DNA of 64,000 nt from Labedella phragmitis. GTDB lineage: Bacteria; Actinomycetota; Actinomycetes; Actinomycetales; Microbacteriaceae. The stretch covers positions 124,001 to 188,000 of the forward strand of contig NZ_RZNB01000006.1 in NCBI RefSeq assembly GCF_004078635.1, written 5' to 3'. Made by a program: the position numbers and the translations under genes. Within the stretch, counting starts at the first letter, position 1; the number at the start of each line of letters is the position of its first letter. The notes beneath the pieces are model-generated. The model worked only from the letters and a program-made list of their open reading frames with translations. It was not told the origin of the DNA and did no database searches. This document shows, piece by piece, positions 1-8,439 of the stretch.

Positions 1-365
1 TCTTTCACGAGGAGGGTGAAGACCTCCTCGTGCGTCGGGGCGAGAAGGTAGTCGGCGCCCTTGCGGTCCTGCAGACGGAAGAGGGCGTCGCCGTACTCCT
101 CCCAGCGCCCGGTCGCCTCGTAGGGCTCGCGGGGCAGCAGGGCCGGGAAGTGCACCTCGAAGGCGCCGGCCGCGGCCATCTCCTCGCGCACGATCGTCTC
201 GATCTTCGCCTTCACACGCAGGCCGATCGGCAGCCACGCGAAGACGCCCGGCGCCTGGCGCCGGATGTAGCCGGCGCGGACGAGCAACCGGTGGCTCGTC
301 ACCTCCGCGCCGGAGGGGTCTTCACGGAGCGTGCGGAGGAAGTATGTCGAAAGGCGTGTAACCAC
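1..365 (-). CDS. proS: Prolyl-tRNA synthetase, N-terminal part (cut by window edge)
   Basis: Class II aminoacyl-tRNA synthetase that charges tRNA-Pro in the cytoplasm. Only about the first 121 residues are in the window. The protein begins [16 protein letters not shown], followed by [20 protein letters not shown] and [10 protein letters not shown], all typical of the bacterial-type ProS catalytic N-terminus. The GTG at 365 is chosen because an in-frame TAG lies at 377-375 and the protein then starts exactly where family members do. No Shine-Dalgarno is present; TAGCAT lies six bases upstream, so the mRNA is probably leaderless. Identification is firm; the rest of the gene is outside the window. 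Confidence 0.93.
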   Translation of the reverse strand, partial: MVTRLSTYFLRTLREDPSGAEVTSHRLLVRAGYIRRQAPGVFAWLPIGLRVKAKIETIVREEMAAAGAFEVHFPALLPREPYEATGRWEEYGDALFRLQDRKGADYLLAPTHEEVFTLLVK

Positions 366-377
366 GCGTCCATGCTA
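366..377 (-). promoter_or_regulatory. -10 element of proS, leaderless arrangement
   Basis: TAGCAT at 377-372 is followed by six bases and then the GTG start of proS. With the usual distance from -10 to transcription start, the first base of the mRNA would be the start codon. No ribosome binding site exists in between. Confidence 0.5.
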
Positions 378-413
378 GCCCGCGCGAACCGAGCGTCGCC
401 GGACGCCCGGGCG

Positions 414-1211
414 TCACCACGGCTTCTCGACGTACTCGCCTCCGCCGCGCTGGTCGGCGTCCTGGTCGCGACGGTCCTGCTCGGCGGCGTCGCCGCGGTC
501 CTGGAGATCGTCCGTCGGCGAGCCGCCGTCGGCGTCCTCCTCGCCCGGAGTCGTCGAGCCCTCGCCCTCCTCCTGGCGTTCGACCTCGCCCTGCTTGCCC
601 TCGATGCGATCGCGGGCGTTCTCGAGCCGCTCCCCCGCGTCGGTCCCCGACTCCTCCGCCGGTTCCTCCGGCGGTGTCGAGTCGTCCTCCGTCTCGCCCT
701 CGAAGCACCCGTCCTCCTCGCCCCCGCGGATCACGGCGAGCGCCGTGTCGTAGAGGAGCGATGCGCCACGCAGGTACCCGCCCTCCGCATAGATGTCCCC
801 GAGCTCCTCCCATGCGAGTGCGAGGTTGACGCGCACATCGCACGAGCGCTCGGCGGGCGCGAGCTCGAGCGCGACCGAGAGGTCATCGGTCGCGTCGTTG
901 TACTCCTGCGCGAGAGCCGAGGCGGTACCGCGGTCGTAGTACGCGAGCCAGGGTTCGAACCAGTTGAGGGTCATGAGCGAGTCGCTTGCGGCGATGCTCT
1001 CGTCGAATCGGGCGGTCTCCGCCGCGTCGATCGCGTCCTGGGCGGTCAGCGAGAGACTCGCGAGCTTGAGCGACGTGGCGAGCGCGAGCAGGACGACCGG
1101 GAGCGACCACCAGAGGAGGCGCTTCCGTCGTCGCCGCATAGCGGAAGTGGTCCGGAGGCGTTTCATGCGGGGTGCGGCCGCCGATTCGGGTCTCGTGAGC
1201 GTGTCAGCCAT
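414..1211 (-). CDS. TPR-like membrane protein, last gene of the MoxR/DUF58/VWA operon
   Basis: 265 residues. A basic N-terminus (RRRRKRLLWW) leads into one membrane segment at about residues 33-52. About residues 60-165 form a helical, TPR-like region (AETARFDESIAASDSLM, ALAWEELGDIYAEGG, GASLLYDTALAVI) that faces outside if the positive-inside rule holds. The C-terminal 95 residues are a very acidic, low-complexity tail rich in E, D and G. The start overlaps the end of the upstream VWA gene by eight bases, so they are translationally coupled. The position corresponds to the BatE-type TPR protein of aerotolerance (Bat) clusters. Its exact function is unknown. Confidence 0.7.
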   Translation of the reverse strand: MADTLTRPESAAAPRMKRLRTTSAMRRRRKRLLWWSLPVVLLALATSLKLASLSLTAQDAIDAAETARFDESIAASDSLMTLNWFEPWLAYYDRGTASALAQEYNDATDDLSVALELAPAERSCDVRVNLALAWEELGDIYAEGGYLRGASLLYDTALAVIRGGEEDGCFEGETEDDSTPPEEPAEESGTDAGERLENARDRIEGKQGEVERQEEGEGSTTPGEEDADGGSPTDDLQDRGDAAEQDRRDQDADQRGGGEYVEKPW

Positions 1212-2247
1212 CAGTCGCCCTCCTCAGGGCCGTCCGATCGGCCCGCCGTCCGCCCGTCGTGCCGGCGATGCCCGAGCGCAGGACGGTCCGCAGCATCCAG
1301 CCCAGTTCGAGGAGCGCGAGCGCCGTGAGCGGGATGGCGAGGAGCCAGTAGAGTTCCCCGGTCTCCGCGGGAACATCGCCGCCGCTCTCGACGTCCCCCA
1401 CCTCGATGCCGGCGGTCGCCGGTGCTGCGGACGTCTCGGCGTCCCGATGCAGGTACTCGACGCCCAACTCGTCGGCGATCGTGGACAGCGCCCCCTCGTC
1501 GATGTGCGAGATCGCGTCCTGTCCCGTGGAGTAGTCCTGGATGTACGACGGCTCCGTGCCGTCGTCGTAGCCCGTGTAGGTGCGCATCGGTCCACCTGCC
1601 TCCGTGCCGTAGCCGAGCACGGCTCCCCCGTCGATGAACGGCGCGAGCCCGGCGAAAGAGCCCGGCTGCTCGCCGCTCGTCTGCTCCCCGTCGCCGAGGT
1701 AGAAGAGCACTCGGGAGCGCTCCGGGTTCTCCTCGGCGTCCGCTTCGAGCACACCGGTGAGGTACTCGACGGGCTCGTCGATGCTGCTCCCCGCCGAGTA
1801 CGACGTGATCTCCTGCTGCAACGCCCGCGTCGCCTGGGCGAGCGCCGAGACGTCGGTCGTGAGAGGGACCCGGTGCACGGTCACGGCGTCGAATGTGACG
1901 AGCGATACGCGCGACCCGATGAGGGCCTCGGAGATCGCCAGGACGTCCTCGCGGACCCCGTCCAGTCGGGGAGCACCGTCGTCCCAGTCCTCCGCGGCCA
2001 TGCTGCTCGTCGTGTCGACCACGAAGTAGAGGTCCACGTCACCGGAGGCGGCCGGAGGCAGCGACGGAGCCGGGACACCGGGCCGGAGGGCGATGCCGAC
2101 GAGGAGGAGCACCATCACGAGGCGCGACGCCCACAACCAACGGGAGCGCCCGCGACCGGGGAGGACGAGCTGCACGATCGCGAAGCCCGCGAGCGCTGCT
2201 CCGAGCACGCTGATGAGCCACACGGGGATCACCGGGTCGATGATCAT
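1204..2247 (-). CDS. VWA-domain membrane protein (second VWA gene of operon)
   Basis: 347 residues. Two N-terminal membrane segments (about 8-30 and 38-57), a von Willebrand factor A domain from about residue 70, and a C-terminal membrane helix near residue 300 (LYWLLAIPLTALALLELG). The metal site reads DTTSS instead of the canonical DxSxS, with Thr at the second position; this is still compatible with metal binding. The ATG at 2247 overlaps the stop of the upstream VWA gene in an ATGA. Architecture matches BatA/BatB-type proteins, which work with MoxR ATPases at the cytoplasmic membrane. Substrate unknown. Confidence 0.78.
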   Translation of the reverse strand: MIIDPVIPVWLISVLGAALAGFAIVQLVLPGRGRSRWLWASRLVMVLLLVGIALRPGVPAPSLPPAASGDVDLYFVVDTTSSMAAEDWDDGAPRLDGVREDVLAISEALIGSRVSLVTFDAVTVHRVPLTTDVSALAQATRALQQEITSYSAGSSIDEPVEYLTGVLEADAEENPERSRVLFYLGDGEQTSGEQPGSFAGLAPFIDGGAVLGYGTEAGGPMRTYTGYDDGTEPSYIQDYSTGQDAISHIDEGALSTIADELGVEYLHRDAETSAAPATAGIEVGDVESGGDVPAETGELYWLLAIPLTALALLELGWMLRTVLRSGIAGTTGGRRADRTALRRATDG

Positions 2248-3236
2248 CGCCGCAGCCTCCACCCCGCGAACATGACGGCGGCGAGGGCCGCGAACCCCGC
2301 GAGCACGGGGGCCGTCGGTTCGTCCGTCACGGTGAGGACCGGTTCGCCCGTGAACCGCTCGGCCTGCCGATCCTGGACCTGATCGACGATCCCGGGCACG
2401 GCCGCGGGATCCTCGAGCGCCCAGTACGTGCCGTCGGTCCCCTCGACCACGTCGCGCATCTCGTCCGCGAACTCGGCGATGTAGTCGAGGCTCTCGACGT
2501 CGCCCGGGTTGAGTCCGAACACGACGACGTCCTTCGAGCTCGCGAACTCGCCGGCCTCCGGTAGCGTCATGATCTGCTCGCCGGCCACGTAGTTGTCGGT
2601 CGCGAAGACGACCGAACGCGAACGCTCGGCGTCGAGGTCGTCGAACCGCATGACGCACGACGCGAGCCCGTCGCCGATCATCGACGACCCGTTGCCGAGG
2701 AGGGTGCCGTTCGCGAACGACCAGTCGGTGTCGGGATCGACGAGGTCGGCGTGGAGGGCGTCGAGCTGCGCCCGTGCGTACGCGTAGTCGCTCGTGAGGG
2801 GGAACGCCGTGATCGCCGACGCATTGAAGAGCACGAGACCGATGCGTTCGCCGTCGAACTCCTCCGTGAGCTCGGAGAACGTCTCGACGATCTGCGCGTC
2901 GTAGTCGATCATCGACCCGGAGACGTCGAGGCACAGCACGATGTCGCGATTCCGGAGTTCCGGTTGCACCGTCGTCAGCGAGACGAGCCGCCCGGAGAGC
3001 ACGGCGCTCGCGCCGACGAGGAGGACGACGGCCACGATGACGGTCCAGAGCAGTGCGCGATACCGCCGGAGGGCCGACGCGTACGCGGGAAGCGCCGTCA
3101 ACCGCTCCGAGTGCGCGACGGGCACGGCGTCCGTCGCGCGCCGCCGTCCCCGTATCTGCAGCACGACCACGACGCCCACGACGACGAGCGCGGCGACGAA
3201 CCACGCGAGGACGAGCCAGAGGTTGACGAGGGTCAC
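2244..3236 (-). CDS. VWA-domain membrane protein (first VWA gene of operon)
   Basis: 330 residues. Membrane segments at about 5-27 and 53-72, VWA domain from about residue 95, and a final helix near the C-terminus (APVLAGFAALAAVMFAGW). The metal-ion-dependent adhesion site is intact: DVSGS in VLCLDVSGSMIDYD. This BatA-like layout places the VWA domain outside between helices anchored in the membrane. It overlaps the next gene by four bases and follows the small membrane protein by seven. The tandem VWA pair is a standard feature of MoxR/DUF58 operons. Confidence 0.8.
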   Translation of the reverse strand: MTLVNLWLVLAWFVAALVVVGVVVVLQIRGRRRATDAVPVAHSERLTALPAYASALRRYRALLWTVIVAVVLLVGASAVLSGRLVSLTTVQPELRNRDIVLCLDVSGSMIDYDAQIVETFSELTEEFDGERIGLVLFNASAITAFPLTSDYAYARAQLDALHADLVDPDTDWSFANGTLLGNGSSMIGDGLASCVMRFDDLDAERSRSVVFATDNYVAGEQIMTLPEAGEFASSKDVVVFGLNPGDVESLDYIAEFADEMRDVVEGTDGTYWALEDPAAVPGIVDQVQDRQAERFTGEPVLTVTDEPTAPVLAGFAALAAVMFAGWRLRR

Positions 3237-3243
3237 GGCCGCA

Positions 3244-3723
3244 TCACCACCACGACGCCACGGCGTTACGAGCCACGTCGGCTGACCGGTGGACGTCGCC
3301 GTTCTCGACGCTCGCGAACTCCGCCGGGTAGTACACCGCGACGGCGTGGGCGATCGCGCCGAGCCGCGCGTGCGTGAGATCGTCGAGGGTCATGACGTCC
3401 GCCCGCACGCCCGACGACTCCTGCGCGTAGAACCGCACGAGGGTTCCGAGCTTCTGATGCGCTGCGCGAGTGGACAGCCGCCCGGCGTCGTACGACGCGA
3501 CGACCTCGTCGACGAGTGACAGATACCGCGCACGCACCTCCTCGCGCGACGGAGCGCTCGGCGCCTCGACGTCGGCGACGGGGACGAGTTCCGTCGCGCG
3601 GCGCGAGACCCACCAGACGAAGACGTACCAGCCCACGACGAGGACGACGAGCGCGAGCGCGATCGCCATCCACCCCCACCAGTACTGGGCGAGGGGGTTG
3701 TAGCCGACCTCATCGCCGAGCAT
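3244..3723 (-). CDS. Small single-pass membrane protein of the MoxR/DUF58 operon
   Basis: 159 residues from ATG at 3723, which lies inside the end of the DUF58 gene (14-base overlap). The N-terminus has YWWGWMAIALALVVLVVGWY, a membrane helix at about residues 15-42. The remaining roughly 115 residues are soluble and probably helical, with no motif that I recognise. Proteins of this size and layout occur at the same place in other MoxR-DUF58-VWA operons (DUF4381-like), so a structural role in the same complex is inferred. A longer reading frame upstream only runs through the DUF58 gene in another frame and is not the real N-terminus. Confidence 0.7.
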   Translation of the reverse strand: MLGDEVGYNPLAQYWWGWMAIALALVVLVVGWYVFVWWVSRRATELVPVADVEAPSAPSREEVRARYLSLVDEVVASYDAGRLSTRAAHQKLGTLVRFYAQESSGVRADVMTLDDLTHARLGAIAHAVAVYYPAEFASVENGDVHRSADVARNAVASWW

Positions 3724-4597
3724 GGTTGTGGGCCTCGATGAGTCGGAAGAGGGTCGGGACGACGTCGGACTGGCTCGTGACGCGGACGTGAGAGATCGCG
3801 AGAGAGTCCAGCCGATCGTCGCGCGCCGAACCGCGAGCCTGCTCCGCTTCCGCGAACGCCGCGCGCAACCGTCGATCCCGTCGGAGGAAGTCGGGGATTC
3901 CGCGCTCGTCGGCGACGTCGAACATCGGGGTCGCCGTCCAGCGCGCCGACATGACGTCGGCGTCGCCGACCGTGATCCAGAGGATCTCATGCTGGACGGT
4001 GAGGCGGCGGACGAGGGCGGCCGTGGCCGCGTCGACGGCCGCATCGTCGGCGACGATCACGAGGAGCATGCGTCGCCGTACCGTGCGCACGACGCGTTCG
4101 AGGACGGCTCGCAGGTCGCTTCGCGCGCCGTCGAGTCGGGCGCGTTCGACGACGACCTGGAGGATGCGCTCGAGATGCGACTCGGCGCCCTTGGGCTCGA
4201 CGAGCCGCACACCGTCGGCGTCGCCCGCGATGAGCCCGACCCTGTCGCCGTGACGCACGGCGATGTAGCCGAGGGCGCCTGCCGCGAGGACCGCGACGTC
4301 GCGCTTCGGTTCCCCTCCCGCGCCGACGGCCGCGAGGTCACGGCCCGTGTCGACGACGAGCATGACCGTCTGCTTCCGGTGAGCGATGAACTGCTTCGTG
4401 AGCGGATAGCCCGCCCGTGCCGTGGCCTTCCAGTCGATGTCGCGGATCTCGTCGCCGGGGACGTAGGGGCGGATGTCGTCGAACTCGTGGCTCTTGCCGC
4501 GGAAGATCGATGCGTACTCGCCGTCGAGCATGCCGCGCACGCGCCGATGGGCACGGATCGAGAGGGTCGACTTCACGCGGGTGAGGAGCGCGGTCAC
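3710..4597 (-). CDS. DUF58-domain protein
   Basis: 295 residues. The family signature is clear: RGKSHEFDDIRPYVPGDEIRDIDW, the conserved region near residue 35-60, followed by VMLVVDTGRD, a degenerate VWA-like fold. DUF58 proteins are constant partners of MoxR AAA ATPases and are thought to present substrates or act as adaptors. Unlike many relatives, this one has no obvious membrane helix. It starts seven bases after the moxR stop and overlaps the next gene, so it is cotranscribed. Confidence 0.88.
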   Translation of the reverse strand: MTALLTRVKSTLSIRAHRRVRGMLDGEYASIFRGKSHEFDDIRPYVPGDEIRDIDWKATARAGYPLTKQFIAHRKQTVMLVVDTGRDLAAVGAGGEPKRDVAVLAAGALGYIAVRHGDRVGLIAGDADGVRLVEPKGAESHLERILQVVVERARLDGARSDLRAVLERVVRTVRRRMLLVIVADDAAVDAATAALVRRLTVQHEILWITVGDADVMSARWTATPMFDVADERGIPDFLRRDRRLRAAFAEAEQARGSARDDRLDSLAISHVRVTSQSDVVPTLFRLIEAHNHARR

Positions 4598-4604
4598 GAC
4601 GGGC

Positions 4605-5612
4605 TCACGGCACCTGGACGACGCCGAAGATCGCGTCGATGATCGCCTCGGGGCGCACGTCGTCCGCGATCGCCTCGAAGCCGAGGATGATGCGGTGCCG
4701 CAGCACCTGGTGGCGGTACGCCTTCACGTCCTCCGGGATCACGTGCTCACGCCCCGCGAGGAGCGCGAGCGCCCGGGCGACGGTGGCGAAGGCGATGCTG
4801 GCACGGGGACTCGCCCCGTACTCCACGTAGGACGCCATGCGTTCAGGGAGATAGGACGACGCGTTGCGCGTGACGTAGACCGTCTGGACGATGTACGCGA
4901 GGATCGCAGGATCGAGGTAGACGCGCGGGACGAGCGACTGGAGGAAGAGGACGTCGTCGATGCTCACGCGCGGTGCGCGGCCGTCGTGCTTGTACACCCC
5001 GGCGTTGACGCGCCGCACGATCTCGGCCTCTTCCGCGATCGTCGGGTAGTCGAGCACCTCCTTGATGAGGAAGCGGTCGAGCTGGGCCTCCGGCAGGTGG
5101 TACGTCCCCTCCTGCTCGATGGGGTTCTGGGTCGCGAGGACGAGGAACGGATCAGGGAGGGCGTAGTCCACTCCCCCGATCGACGTCTGCTTCTCCTGCA
5201 TCGCCTCGAGCATCGCGGACTGCGTCTTCGCGCTCGACCGGTTGACCTCGTCGAGCAACACGAAGTTGGCGTGCACGGGACCGAGCTGGGTCGTGAACTC
5301 GGCCGTTCTCGGGTCGTAGATCTGCGTTCCGACGATGTCCGAGGGGAGGAGGTCCGGCGTGCACTGGATGCGCCGGAAACTTCCGCCGACCGCGTCGGCG
5401 ATCGTCTCGGCGGCCGTCGTCTTCGCGAGCCCCGGCACGCTCTCGAGCAAAACGTGTCCGCCCGTGAGCAGAGCGACGAGCAGACTCGTCCGGAGGCTCG
5501 ATTGGCCGACGACCTTCTCGTCGAATCGAGCGGCGATCGCGCCGATCACGGCACGAGCGCGCTCGAGTTCGTCGCGCGTGACGGTGGGCGTGGTCGTGGG
5601 CTGCTCGATCAC
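4605..5612 (-). CDS. MoxR-family AAA+ ATPase
   Basis: 335 residues. Walker A is variant as usual in the family (ESVPGLAKTTAAE, about residues 57-69), Walker B is FVLLDEVNRSS, sensor 1 is ATQNPIEQEGT, followed by LPEAQLDRF. The C-terminal lid domain is complete (SYVEYGASPRAS). MoxR ATPases act as chaperones that mature or insert metal ions into partner proteins and assist envelope stress responses. It is the first gene of the operon. GTG at 5612 is preceded by GGGGAG at suitable spacing, which decides the start. Confidence 0.92.
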   Translation of the reverse strand: MIEQPTTTPTVTRDELERARAVIGAIAARFDEKVVGQSSLRTSLLVALLTGGHVLLESVPGLAKTTAAETIADAVGGSFRRIQCTPDLLPSDIVGTQIYDPRTAEFTTQLGPVHANFVLLDEVNRSSAKTQSAMLEAMQEKQTSIGGVDYALPDPFLVLATQNPIEQEGTYHLPEAQLDRFLIKEVLDYPTIAEEAEIVRRVNAGVYKHDGRAPRVSIDDVLFLQSLVPRVYLDPAILAYIVQTVYVTRNASSYLPERMASYVEYGASPRASIAFATVARALALLAGREHVIPEDVKAYRHQVLRHRIILGFEAIADDVRPEAIIDAIFGVVQVP

Positions 5613-5672
5613 GGCGTATGCTCCCCGGTTCGTGGCTGTGCTCGGGCGTCCATGCCAGAGAATCGTCCGCTC

Positions 5673-5678
5673 AGTCTA
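5673..5678 (-). promoter_or_regulatory. Candidate -10 element for the moxR operon
   Basis: TAGACT read on the minus strand, about 60 bases upstream of the moxR start, in the only non-coding stretch before the operon. No convincing -35 hexamer accompanies it. Other -10 candidates in this window have the same TAGnnT form. Confidence 0.3.
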
Positions 5679-5717
5679 AGCGCCGATCCTGCGAGGTCTC
5701 CCTCGGTCGCGACGGCG

Positions 5718-6878
5718 CTAGTGCGCTCCGACGGAGACGGTCGGCGCGCCCGTCGATGTGTCGTCGGCGGGCAGTTCCGCGGCGATTCGGTTGGCCTCGC
5801 GGATGAGGGTCGCGACGATCTCCGACTCGGGGACGGTCGCGATGACCTCGCCCTTCACGAAGATCTGGCCCTTGCCGTTGCCCGACGCGACACCGAGGTC
5901 CGCTTCGCGCGCTTCGCCAGGTCCGTTGACGACGCAGCCCATGACGGCGACGCGGAGCGGGACAGACATGCCCTCGAGCCCCGTCGTGACCTCTTCGGCG
6001 AGCGTGTAGACGTCCACCTGGGCGCGTCCGCAGCTCGGGCACGAGACGATCTCGAGCTTGCGCTCGCGGAGGTTGAGCGACTGCAGGATCTGCAGGCCGA
6101 CCTTGACCTCTTCGACGGGCGGAGCGGAGAGGGAGACGCGGATGGTGTCGCCGATCCCCTCCGACAGCAGGATGCCGAAGGCCGTCGCGCTCTTGATGGT
6201 GCCCTGGAAGGCGGGGCCCGCCTCGGTGACACCGAGGTGGAGCGGCCAGTCGCCGCGCTCGGCGAGCAAACGGTAGGCCTTCACCATCACGATGGGGTCG
6301 TTGTGCTTCACCGAGATCTTGAAGTCGTGGAAGTCGTGCTCCTCGAAGAGGCTCGCCTCCCACTGCGCGCTCTCGGCGAGCGCCTCCGGCGTCGCCTTGC
6401 CGTACTTCTGAAGGAGTCGCGGGTCGAGGGAGCCCGCATTGACGCCGATGCGGAGGCTGACGCCCGCGTCCTTCGCGGCCTTCGCGATCTCGCCGACGCG
6501 GTCGTCGAACTTGCGGATGTTGCCGGGGTTCACGCGGACGGCGGCGCACCCGGCGTCGATCGCGGCGAACACGTAGTTCGGCTGGAAGTGGATGTCCGCG
6601 ATGACCGGGATCTGGCTCTTCTTCGCGATGATGGGGAGGGCTTCGGCGTCGTCGCGGCTGGGGACGGCTACACGCACGATGTCGCACCCGGCGGCGGTGA
6701 GCTCGGCGATCTGCTGCAGTGTCGCGTTGATGTCCGGGGTCGGCGTCGTCGTCATCGATTGGACGCTCACGGGGGCGTCACCGCCCACGAGCACGCTTCC
6801 CACTCGGATCTGGCGCGACTTGCGGCGAGGGGCGAGTACGTCCGGGACGCTCGGCATCCCCAGATTCACGGCTGGCAC
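5718..6878 (-). CDS. ispG: 4-hydroxy-3-methylbut-2-enyl diphosphate synthase (flavodoxin-type), IspG
   Basis: Penultimate enzyme of the MEP isoprenoid pathway; it reduces methylerythritol cyclodiphosphate to HMBPP using a 4Fe-4S cluster. 386 residues, the normal length for the short bacterial form. The TIM-barrel half carries [12 protein letters not shown] and VIADIHFQ. The cluster ligands are visible in [10 protein letters not shown] and [11 protein letters not shown], the second with the conserved catalytic Glu. dxr of the same pathway lies 3 kb away with the site-2 protease between, an arrangement common in actinobacteria. The GTG start at 6878 has TAGGAT six bases before it and no Shine-Dalgarno. 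Confidence 0.97.
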   Translation of the reverse strand: MPAVNLGMPSVPDVLAPRRKSRQIRVGSVLVGGDAPVSVQSMTTTPTPDINATLQQIAELTAAGCDIVRVAVPSRDDAEALPIIAKKSQIPVIADIHFQPNYVFAAIDAGCAAVRVNPGNIRKFDDRVGEIAKAAKDAGVSLRIGVNAGSLDPRLLQKYGKATPEALAESAQWEASLFEEHDFHDFKISVKHNDPIVMVKAYRLLAERGDWPLHLGVTEAGPAFQGTIKSATAFGILLSEGIGDTIRVSLSAPPVEEVKVGLQILQSLNLRERKLEIVSCPSCGRAQVDVYTLAEEVTTGLEGMSVPLRVAVMGCVVNGPGEAREADLGVASGNGKGQIFVKGEVIATVPESEIVATLIREANRIAAELPADDTSTGAPTVSVGAH

Positions 6879-6890
6879 GCTGTCATCCTA
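6879..6890 (-). promoter_or_regulatory. -10 element of ispG, leaderless arrangement
   Basis: TAGGAT at 6890-6885, six bases, then GTG. The predicted transcription start is the start codon itself. Confidence 0.5.
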
Positions 6891-6945
6891 CGCGCGGCCG
6901 ACTGACAACCGGCCGCGTGACTGACGCGCGGACCCGGCGCAGGGA

Positions 6946-8337
6946 TCAGCCGAAGAGGTCGATCGGTTTGACGAGGTCGGCGTAGATCAGCAGGAGGCTC
7001 ATCGCTCCGAGCACGATCACGACGCCGAAGGTCAGCGGCATGAGCTTCGCCGAGTCAACGGGGCCGGGATCGGGCTTGCGACGCAGCTTCGCGAAGCCCC
7101 GACGCACGCCCTCGTAGAGCGCCGTGATGATGTGACCGCCGTCGAGCGGCATGAGGGGGACGAGGTTGAAGACGAAGAGGGCGACGTTGAGCGAGGCGAG
7201 CATGCCGATCATCGTCGCGGCCTTGCTCGCGACGGGCACCTCCTCGAGCGCGGCCACCTCACCGGCGATACGCCCGACGCCCACGACGCTCATCGGGCCG
7301 TTCGGGTCGCGCTCACCGGGGCCGAACGCGGCCTCTGCGACGTCGATGAGGCGCTGGGGCAAGTTGAGGATGAGGTGGACCATCGAACCGAGTGCGTTGC
7401 CGACGGTCGGCAGTACCTCCGTCGCGGGTTGCTGCACGAGGGCCGACATCGGCGATATCCCCGCGAAGCCGACCTCTTCGACGATGGGCTCGCCGTTCTC
7501 CTCGATGGGCTGGTTGGCGTCGTCGTAGACGTACCGCTCGGTGAGCAACGGAGTGAGTTCGAGGCTCACCTCCTCCCCGTCGCGGTCGACGACGAGGGAG
7601 AGTGTCCGGCCGGCGGACTCCCGGATGATCGCGGTCGACTCCTCCCAACCCTCGATGGCCTCGCCGTCGATGCTCACGATCGTGTCGCCCGGCTCGAGTC
7701 CCGCGGCGGCTCCGGGGGCGACGGGGTCGCCCTCCGCGCACGTCGTGCGATCAGAGGTCGCTGGCAGGGCGCACTGCGAGATCGCGCCGACCGTCGTCGT
7801 CGGCTGCGCCGTTCCGAAGCCCATGAGGAGGACGGCGAAGAGGACGATCGCGATGAGGAGGTTCATGAACGGACCGCCGAGCATGACGATGACGCGCTTC
7901 CAGACGGGCAACCGGTAGAAGGTGCGATCCTCGTCTCCCGCGCCGATGGTGTCGGCGCTCGCCTGCCGCGCGTCCTGCACGAGGGTGTCGAAGTAGCGGG
8001 AACGGGAGCTCTGCTCCTGAGCCTGCGGGCTCGTGGAGAGCTGTTGGAAGAAACCGGTGCTCGACTCGACGGCTCGGTCGCCCGGAGCCTTGGGCGGGAA
8101 CATCCCGATCATCGAGATGTAGCCGCCGAGCGGAATCGCCTTGACGCCGTATTCGGTCTCGCCCTTCCGCCGCGACCAGATGGTCTTGCCGAAACCGATC
8201 ATGTACTGCGTGACCCTCACTCCGAAGAGCTTGGCGGGGACGAGATGGCCGACCTCGTGGAGCCCGATCGAGACGACGAGGCCCACGACGATGATCAACA
8301 CGCCGAGCAGGTAGAGCAGGACCGATTCCACTCGCAC
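6946..8337 (-). CDS. Site-2 metalloprotease with PDZ domain (RseP/Rip1 type)
   Basis: 463-residue intramembrane zinc protease of the M50 family. The active-site motif HEVGH is at residues 27-31 within the first membrane helix. The second metal motif is in NLVPLMPLDGGH near residue 400. A PDZ domain lies between (GAAAGLEPGDTIVSIDGEAIEGW). Family members cut membrane-bound anti-sigma factors and signal peptides; Rip1 of Mycobacterium is the closest described case. A low-complexity stretch at about 85-125 is unusual compared with short homologues. It sits between ispG and dxr, the conserved actinobacterial position, and its promoter region is shared with the divergent Mur ligase. Confidence 0.93.
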   Translation of the reverse strand: MRVESVLLYLLGVLIIVVGLVVSIGLHEVGHLVPAKLFGVRVTQYMIGFGKTIWSRRKGETEYGVKAIPLGGYISMIGMFPPKAPGDRAVESSTGFFQQLSTSPQAQEQSSRSRYFDTLVQDARQASADTIGAGDEDRTFYRLPVWKRVIVMLGGPFMNLLIAIVLFAVLLMGFGTAQPTTTVGAISQCALPATSDRTTCAEGDPVAPGAAAGLEPGDTIVSIDGEAIEGWEESTAIIRESAGRTLSLVVDRDGEEVSLELTPLLTERYVYDDANQPIEENGEPIVEEVGFAGISPMSALVQQPATEVLPTVGNALGSMVHLILNLPQRLIDVAEAAFGPGERDPNGPMSVVGVGRIAGEVAALEEVPVASKAATMIGMLASLNVALFVFNLVPLMPLDGGHIITALYEGVRRGFAKLRRKPDPGPVDSAKLMPLTFGVVIVLGAMSLLLIYADLVKPIDLFG

Positions 8338-8439
8338 ACGATACAGCCGCCACCCACGCGGAGGCTGTCGCGCGGCTGTGAGACGATGGATAACCTCCCG
8401 AGCGGTCGCTCCGGAGGTCGAGAGGGCAAGTGAGGCGCA

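Noticed and set aside
4473..6905. Long plus-strand frame crossing moxR and ispG
   Set aside because: It spans two well-supported genes on the other strand and shows no domain.
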